From positions 1,054,001-1,118,000 of the forward strand of contig NZ_BMYV01000001.1 in assembly GCF_014652455.1 (NCBI RefSeq): 64,000 nt of DNA, given 5' to 3'. Position 1 is the first letter of the stretch. Every line of letters starts with the position of its first letter. Position numbers and translations under genes: made by a program. This DNA comes from Litorimonas cladophorae. GTDB taxonomy: Bacteria; Pseudomonadota; Alphaproteobacteria; Caulobacterales; Maricaulaceae. The notes under the pieces were generated by a model, which had not been told where the DNA came from, searched no databases, and saw only the letters and a program-made list of their open reading frames with translations. This document shows, piece by piece, positions 60,734-64,000 of this stretch.

Positions 60734-61719
60734 ATCAAGTCTTCCCAGTCGACAACGTCATTGCTGGGATCAAACCCGAGCGTCATGAAAGCGTTCTTCA
60801 TATGTGGAGGCATTTCAGCCGTGAATTTAAGCGGGGGCTTCCCTTCACGCGGAAGCTCTAAAGAGCGTGCATGAAGATGAAGGCGATGTGCCAAGCCGCC
60901 TGGTGCGGGTCGATCGGTCAAATATCGCGGGTCACCAGCAATTGGTGCGCCAAGGAGCTGCATATGCAAACGCAATTGATGGGTTCGCCCCGTCAAGGGC
61001 ATCATGGCGACCCAAGCGGCCTTTTGCCCAGCTTGGCTGCGCACGTCATAAAGTGTCCGCGCATGTTTTGCGCCCTCGTGACCGTGACGCACAGCCATCA
61101 TGACCTCTTTGCCTTCGTTCACATTGCCAAAGCGATTGTCCAAACGGCCTTTGGCCATATAACCTTTAATCTCGCCTGAGATCGGACGCGGCACACCATT
61201 GGTAATGCCCCAGTAGATTTTTTCGGCGCGACGGCTTTGAAACGCCCGCCCCGCCCATTTGGCCGCCGCCGCCGTTTTGGCAATGACAAGAACGCCAGAC
61301 GTGTCGCGATCAAGACGATGGACCAAGCGACAGCCTTCGCCCAAGGCGGGCAACATGCCATCAACGTGACGGGCCGTCTTTGTACCGCCCTGCACAGCCA
61401 AGCCAGCAGGCTTGTTCAACGCAATTAGCTCCTCATCCTCGTAAATGACAAGCGAGCGGATTAGTTCTGCGTCAGCAGCAGGGATGGGTGGCGGACCTTC
61501 CATATCCGATGGATCAGGCAGCGGCGGCACGCGCACAATTTGACCGCCCTCAATCCGCACATTGCCTTTTGCACGTTTGCCATCCAGACGAATTTCGCCC
61601 TTTCGCAACAGCTTTTCGACTTTCCCATGCGGGATATGTGGAAACTGACGTCTGAACCAACGATCAAGTCGTCCGCCCGCATCATGATCTGGAATCGTAA
61701 TTTTCTGAACGCCGCTCAT
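60730..61719 (-). CDS. RluA-family pseudouridine synthase (RluC/RluD-like)
   Basis: A 329-residue RNA-modifying enzyme. An N-terminal S4 RNA-binding domain (about 5-60, HGKVEKLLRKGEIRLDGKRAKG) precedes the catalytic domain with the HRLDRDTSGVLVIAKT motif (catalytic Asp about 137) and TGRTHQLRLHM. RluC and RluD act on 23S rRNA; S4-containing alphaproteobacterial members like this are usually assigned as RluC. The exact rRNA position cannot be told. ATGA overlaps with the genes on both sides place it in a four-gene operon starting with crcB. Confidence 0.9.
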   Translation of the reverse strand: MSGVQKITIPDHDAGGRLDRWFRRQFPHIPHGKVEKLLRKGEIRLDGKRAKGNVRIEGGQIVRVPPLPDPSDMEGPPPIPAADAELIRSLVIYEDEELIALNKPAGLAVQGGTKTARHVDGMLPALGEGCRLVHRLDRDTSGVLVIAKTAAAAKWAGRAFQSRRAEKIYWGITNGVPRPISGEIKGYMAKGRLDNRFGNVNEGKEVMMAVRHGHEGAKHARTLYDVRSQAGQKAAWVAMMPLTGRTHQLRLHMQLLGAPIAGDPRYLTDRPAPGGLAHRLHLHARSLELPREGKPPLKFTAEMPPHMKNAFMTLGFDPSNDVVDWEDLM

Positions 61720-62096
61720 GCCGTCCCCCGCATTAGAATTAAGCCGAGTGCAACGGCGAGGATAGATAAGAGGACAGACGCGCTAACATATCCAATAAAC
61801 GGCCCATAAGCCTTCATTTCGATCATGCGCATCGCCTCCAATGAAAAGGCTGAAAACGTTGTAAATCCACCTAGAATGCCGACACCCGCAAACAGACGTA
61901 TGGTATCTGCATGATCCGGCGTGTCGCGAATGAGCCAACCCACAAGAAGGCCCATTAGCAACCCACCCAAAACGTTACAGAACAAGGTCCCGACCGGAAA
62001 GCCCGCACCAAACCAACGCGATGCCGCAAGGCCAATACCGTGTCTGGCACTGGCACCCAAGGCGCCGCCCAACGCAACTGTCAAAAATGAACTCAT
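61716..62096 (-). CDS. crcB: Fluoride exporter CrcB/Fluc
   Basis: A 126-residue, four-helix membrane protein that works as a dual-topology dimer to let fluoride out. GGALGASARHG and the GGFTTFSAFSLE motif with the phenylalanines of the fluoride path are intact. It is the first gene of the crcB-rluA-ATP12-osmC operon. The upstream sequence does not match what I know of the fluoride riboswitch. Confidence 0.93.
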   Translation of the reverse strand: MSSFLTVALGGALGASARHGIGLAASRWFGAGFPVGTLFCNVLGGLLMGLLVGWLIRDTPDHADTIRLFAGVGILGGFTTFSAFSLEAMRMIEMKAYGPFIGYVSASVLLSILAVALGLILMRGTA

Positions 62097-62134
62097 GAGC
62101 GCGTCCTACCCGCGGGGCGGCGCTAGGCCAACCT

Positions 62135-62209
62135 AAAAGGGGCCCCAATGTCGGCGCTGCGCAGTGTTCACCTTGGCGTCAGCGCCCTCACGTGGCGAGA
62201 GCCCCTTTT
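62135..62209 (-). terminator. Nested hairpin after the protease gene, upstream of crcB
   Basis: AAAAGGGGC (62135-62143) pairs with GCCCCTTTT (62201-62209), and inside GGCGCTG (62153-62159) pairs with CAGCGCC (62180-62186). In the minus-strand transcript it starts at the protease stop codon and ends in CCCCTTTTAGG. It could terminate the protease message or shape the crcB leader. Confidence 0.5.
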
Positions 62210-63614
62210 AATCTTGCGGTGGCAAATAGCGGATGGGCAGCGCGCCAATACGACCATCACGGTCAACTTGGACGTCCCAAACTGTGTCAAAAGGCTCAGA
62301 TTTCAACAGGGATTCAAGCTGCCGCGTCGAAGATATATCGCTGTCATTGACGTTCAGAATAAAGTCCCCCGGACGGAGACGATTATAATTTGCCGCCGAC
62401 CCACGACGGACCTTCAACACCATGACGCCCGACAAATAGGGATCAAAGCCCAGCTCTTCGCCCAAGGCAGGGCTCATATTGACGACCACTGCACCGTTAA
62501 ACGGATGCACGCCTTCCAGCGCCCGTTCGTCGCGCTTTGGAGATTCTTGCGGTGTATCCACACGGACGCGCGCGACACGATTGGCCCCATTACGCACATA
62601 TTCAACACGCGTAACTTCATCCCGTCGCAGTGTCGCAAGCTTAAACCGCAAACCACTGTCGTCATTGATATCGGTTCCGCCAACAGACAAGATAACGTCG
62701 CCTTTATCTAAGCCTGCTTTTTCAGCCGGACCGCCGATCAAGATCTCGTTGATCACCGCGCCGCGTGCACGGTCCAGCCCCAAGGCGGCCGCCATGGTCG
62801 CATCGACACTATTCGTACGTGCGCCAATCCAAGGGCGCACTATTCGACCTTCAGAGAGGGCCGAGTCGATCGCCCGTTCAACAAGCTCAGACGGAATGGC
62901 GAAACCAATCCCATTTGATCCACCTGAGCGTGAAAAAATGGCGGTATTCACGCCAATCAACTCACCCTTGAGATTGACCAAAGCGCCCCCGGAATTGCCA
63001 GGATTAACGGCTGCATCGGTTTGAATAGCGCTGGAAATATCAGATACATTTGTTCGACCCAGCGCCGAAATTATGCCCGACGTCACGGTCTGACCCACGC
63101 CAAAGGGATTGCCGATAGCCAGAACGATATCGCCAATTTCTGGCTCGGTTTCGCCACCCACAAGCAAAGTTGGCATTTGCTCACCCTGTGTATCAATCCG
63201 CAAAACGGCGAGATCGGTTTCTTCGTCTTGCGCGATAACTTTCGCTTCAAATTCGCGACGGTCATTTAAGACGACCTTCAGCTCATCCGCGCCTTTGACG
63301 ACATGGGCGTTCGTCACAATAATGCCGTTGCTGCGAACGATTACACCCGAGCCCAGGGAGTTTTCAACGCGGCTACGCGGGGCGCGCTGCATCCCAAACA
63401 TCTGATCAAAAAAGGACGACCGACCACGAGTTTGCACAGTTCGAGACGTGAAAATATTGACCACCGCTGGCGCGGCTTGTTTGACAACGGGCGAATAGGA
63501 CAGCTGAACTTCGACTTGGGAACTTGGAACGACTCGCGTGACCTGATCTGCCGACGCGGATGGCGATGTCAGAAGCGCCGTTGCGGCAAGAAGAGAGGGC
63601 AATAATTTTTTCAT
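62208..63614 (-). CDS. DegP/DegQ-family periplasmic serine protease (Do family)
   Basis: A 468-residue periplasmic quality-control protease. Signal peptide MKKLLPSLLAATALLTSPSASA; the trypsin-like domain has the triad His in VTNAHVV, Asp in ETDLAVLRI and Ser in NPGNSGGALVN. Two PDZ domains follow (about 270-360, with GPAEKAGLDKGDVILSVGG, and about 385-465, with the GDFILNVNDSDI segment). I chose the second ATG (63614), two codons after 63620, to give a standard basic signal start. The outer-membrane and secreted proteins in this window are possible clients. Confidence 0.93.
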   Translation of the reverse strand: MKKLLPSLLAATALLTSPSASADQVTRVVPSSQVEVQLSYSPVVKQAAPAVVNIFTSRTVQTRGRSSFFDQMFGMQRAPRSRVENSLGSGVIVRSNGIIVTNAHVVKGADELKVVLNDRREFEAKVIAQDEETDLAVLRIDTQGEQMPTLLVGGETEPEIGDIVLAIGNPFGVGQTVTSGIISALGRTNVSDISSAIQTDAAVNPGNSGGALVNLKGELIGVNTAIFSRSGGSNGIGFAIPSELVERAIDSALSEGRIVRPWIGARTNSVDATMAAALGLDRARGAVINEILIGGPAEKAGLDKGDVILSVGGTDINDDSGLRFKLATLRRDEVTRVEYVRNGANRVARVRVDTPQESPKRDERALEGVHPFNGAVVVNMSPALGEELGFDPYLSGVMVLKVRRGSAANYNRLRPGDFILNVNDSDISSTRQLESLLKSEPFDTVWDVQVDRDGRIGALPIRYLPPQD

Positions 63615-63726
63615 GCACACAACATAGGAGCACCCGCCCCGGGGTTCAAAGGGGCGGGCGCAGAATCTTGACCTATTGTAATCACATCCAGCGATGACAG
63701 GACCAAGTTCGGATTCTCAGTTTTAA

Positions 63727-63999
63727 CTATTCCGTTTCGTCAGTTGAGGAGAAGACAAAGGACGAACGAACAGAGACGTTCGAACGTTCACATTTGGCCT
63801 GCGCCGACTCGCCCCGATCAGTTTGATTGTGATAGCGATAGTCCCTGTTCAATCGATCAAGAATGGCGATACAATTTTCAACCTTTTGCGCAGCGGTTGC
63901 CGCCGGATTATTGCGACGGAATTCCGCCTGTAAGGCACCTGCTTTCATGCGGCGCGCTTTGGCTTTGCGGGTTCGAATATCGACAGAACTGTCGGCCAT
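63727..63999 (-). CDS. Small hypothetical protein
   Basis: A 90-residue, basic, soluble protein whose ATG is one base from the window edge. The first half is rich in Arg, Lys and Ala and helical (RTRKAKARRMKAGALQAEFR); the second half is Ser-rich and polar. No family recognised. Its upstream context is outside the window. Confidence 0.6.
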   Translation of the reverse strand: MADSSVDIRTRKAKARRMKAGALQAEFRRNNPAATAAQKVENCIAILDRLNRDYRYHNQTDRGESAQAKCERSNVSVRSSFVFSSTDETE

Positions 64000-64000
64000 C

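Noticed and set aside
61716-62209. Fluoride riboswitch upstream of crcB
   Set aside because: The leader lacks the GGNGATGG start and other conserved parts I expect of the crcB RNA; only a nested hairpin is present.

Overview
The window looks like chromosome from a marine or aquatic alphaproteobacterium, most likely near the Hyphomonadaceae/Maricaulales (an inference from gene content: ATP12-type F1 assembly factor, BigR-type sulfide genes, VirJ/AcvB-like hydrolase with MprF, two TonB receptors, moderate GC). No rRNA is present to fix the taxonomy.

Left part (1-7.1 kb): a minus-strand polyamine operon (ornithine decarboxylase, a deoxyhypusine-synthase homologue, an agmatinase-family enzyme) preceded by an apparent leader peptide ORF overlapping a strongly self-complementary leader. 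Next come a VirJ/AcvB-like hydrolase and, convergent to it, MprF, a pair linked to synthesis and turnover of aminoacylated phosphatidylglycerol. From 7.1 to 21.8 kb a four-gene type I secretion operon encodes its own giant substrate: a 3394-residue cadherin-repeat protein with an internal seven-repeat FG-GAP propeller, then TolC, ABC and HlyD-type proteins.

21.9-33.5 kb is a coherent sulfide oxidation and tolerance module built around a BigR/SqrR-like persulfide-type repressor: two peroxiredoxins, two YeeE/YedE halves, a tiny lipoprotein, persulfide dioxygenase, a DUF442-SQR fusion, a SulP transporter, a second persulfide-dioxygenase/rhodanese fusion, and a CIO-type cytochrome bd oxidase with two tiny membrane proteins. 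A probable copper TonB receptor with a DUF2946 protein follows. 36.4-40.3 kb holds a decayed propionyl-CoA synthetase that abuts a relic of a sensor kinase, beside an intact ActP-like symporter with its DUF4212 partner. 40.8-45.5 kb is a siderophore-uptake operon with Fur-like sites.

45.75-54.97 kb is a genomic island inserted in the 3' end of tRNA-Leu(GAG), bounded by a 19-bp direct repeat and carrying a tyrosine integrase. Its cargo is anti-phage: an Eco29kI-like restriction-modification pair followed in the same direction by an OLD nuclease/UvrD helicase pair resembling Gabija. A frameshifted phosphatase and a small ORF complete it.

The right end (55-64 kb) is core genome: a lipoprotein, lipB (without a normal upstream start codon), two DUF805 proteins, a KefB/C-like antiporter, OsmC, ATP12, an RluA-type pseudouridine synthase, CrcB and a DegP/Q-type protease. 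Three independent frame breaks (37.15, 38.05 and 53.04 kb) all lie in simple repeats, so each is either real decay or a sequencing artefact and should be read with that in mind.
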